Made by a program: the position numbers and the translations under genes
Source: Devosia submarina
GTDB taxonomy: Bacteria > Pseudomonadota > Alphaproteobacteria > Rhizobiales > Devosiaceae
DNA: 64,000 bases
Direction: 5' to 3'
Assembly (NCBI RefSeq): GCF_003056345.1
Contig: NZ_PYWB01000004.1
Location: 186,001-250,000, forward strand
Notes under the pieces: model-generated
Seen by the model: the letters and a program-made list of their open reading frames with translations, nothing else
What the model was told of the DNA's origin: nothing
Databases searched by the model: none
Shown: positions 63,594 to 64,000 of the stretch, in pieces
Numbering within the stretch: position 1 is the stretch's first letter
Layout: each line of letters opens with the position of its first letter

Positions 63594-64000
63594 CTATGCA
63601 CCACGCACGGACGGGTGCCAGAAGGTGACCCCTCGTTCGATCAGAACGATCACCCCATAGAAGACCGATCCCGCGACGGCCGCCACCGCGATCTCGGCCC
63701 ACACCATGTCGACATTCATCCGGCCGACTTCGGTCGATATCCGGAAGCCCATTCCCACAATGGGCGTTCCGAAGAACTCCGCTACGATTGCGCCGATCAA
63801 CGCCAGAGTCGAGTTAATCTTGAGAGCGTTGAAGATAAACGGCCCCGCAGCGGGAAGCCTGAGCTTCAAAAGGGTTTGCCAATAACTGGCAGCATAGGTG
63901 CGCATCAGGTCGCGCTCGATGCTTGAGGCGGCATTGAGCCCCGCCACCGTGTTCACCAGCATGGGGAAAAACGTCATGATGACAACGACCGCCGCCTTGC
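63594..64000 (-). CDS. ABC transporter permease (partial, runs off right edge)
   Basis: The 3' ~135 codons are visible without a start. The BPD_transp_1 loop appears as AASSIERDLMRTYAASYWQTLLKLRLPAAGPFIFNALKIN (the EAA-type loop contacting the ATPase), followed by helices VGMGFRI..., AVAAVAGSVFYGVIVLIE. It is the inner-membrane partner of the NMT1-like binding protein, 30 bases downstream; it resembles SsuC/ThiX-type permeases. The ATPase gene should lie beyond the edge. Confidence 0.88.
   Translation of the reverse strand, partial: KAAVVVIMTFFPMLVNTVAGLNAASSIERDLMRTYAASYWQTLLKLRLPAAGPFIFNALKINSTLALIGAIVAEFFGTPIVGMGFRISTEVGRMNVDMVWAEIAVAAVAGSVFYGVIVLIERGVTFWHPSVRGA

Overview
The window is GC-rich, gene-dense chromosomal DNA from an alphaproteobacterium, most probably of the order Hyphomicrobiales (Rhizobiales) and perhaps a Devosia-like lineage. 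The order-level call rests on the mix of families: a FYDLN/TIGR02300 acidic protein, usg, DUF1236 and DUF2382 proteins, a YlxR/L7Ae-type nusA-operon protein, and the partial rhizobial gene orders phoH-ybeY-corC, lnt-metK-trmB, rimP-nusA-ylxR-infB and cmk-rpsA-sppA-ihfB-trpF-trpB. The genus is only a guess. I see no insertion sequence, prophage, CRISPR array or rRNA operon. One tRNA gene (Ala, anticodon GGC) is present.

Layout. 0-2.4 kb: corC (cut by the left edge), ybeY and phoH on the minus strand. 2.6-6.6 kb: an FMN reductase, a histidine phosphatase, pyrF, a hydroxypyruvate-isomerase-like gene and a PfkB kinase. 6.7-17.7 kb: lnt, metK (structured leader), trmB, an HxlR regulator, then rimP-nusA-ylxR-infB behind a promoter and an intrinsic terminator that looks like an attenuator. 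17.7-25 kb: an accessory stretch with DUF1236, gpx, a PAS-LuxR regulator, repeat-rich non-coding DNA, a decayed DUF305 gene, a universal stress protein, mscL, and YjhX-, YdeI- and DUF2283-type genes. 25-34.4 kb: lepA, a DadA-type oxidoreductase, a frameshifted gene, pncB, an AlkX-type glycosylase, two DUF2382 stress proteins, tRNA-Ala and the FYDLN protein.

34.7-41.5 kb: cmk, rpsA, an acetyltransferase, sppA, ihfB, lapA, trpF, trpB. 41.5-46.8 kb: a thioredoxin-reductase-like flavoprotein and a polysaccharide cluster (O-antigen-ligase-like protein, GT8 and two further glycosyltransferase-like genes). 46.8-50.3 kb: a sitABCD-type manganese/iron ABC transporter behind a TTGCAA-type operator. 50.4-52.9 kb: usg and groES-groEL with CIRCE and sigma-32-like signals. 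53-57 kb: a GntR-controlled ABC exporter with its operator, cutC, fhuF. 57-61 kb: an SH3 protein, a 2-hydroxyacid dehydrogenase, a secreted protein, then rbfA-truB. 61-64 kb: two tiny membrane proteins flanking a larger membrane protein, then an NMT1/ThiY-type ABC importer cut by the right edge.

Most of the window is housekeeping: translation (rimP, nusA, infB, rbfA, truB, rpsA, lepA, trmB), envelope biogenesis (lnt, sppA, glycosyltransferases), cofactors and metabolism, and stress response. Several normally contiguous core operons are cut and scattered: infB is 42 kb from rbfA-truB, lnt is separated from phoH-ybeY-corC, and aroA and trpA are missing from their usual places. I found no obvious new defence or biosynthetic system. 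The best leads are regulatory: the metK leader, the rimP attenuator, a 12-bp palindrome shared by the sit and mscL upstream regions, and read-through from the sit operon into glycosyltransferase genes.
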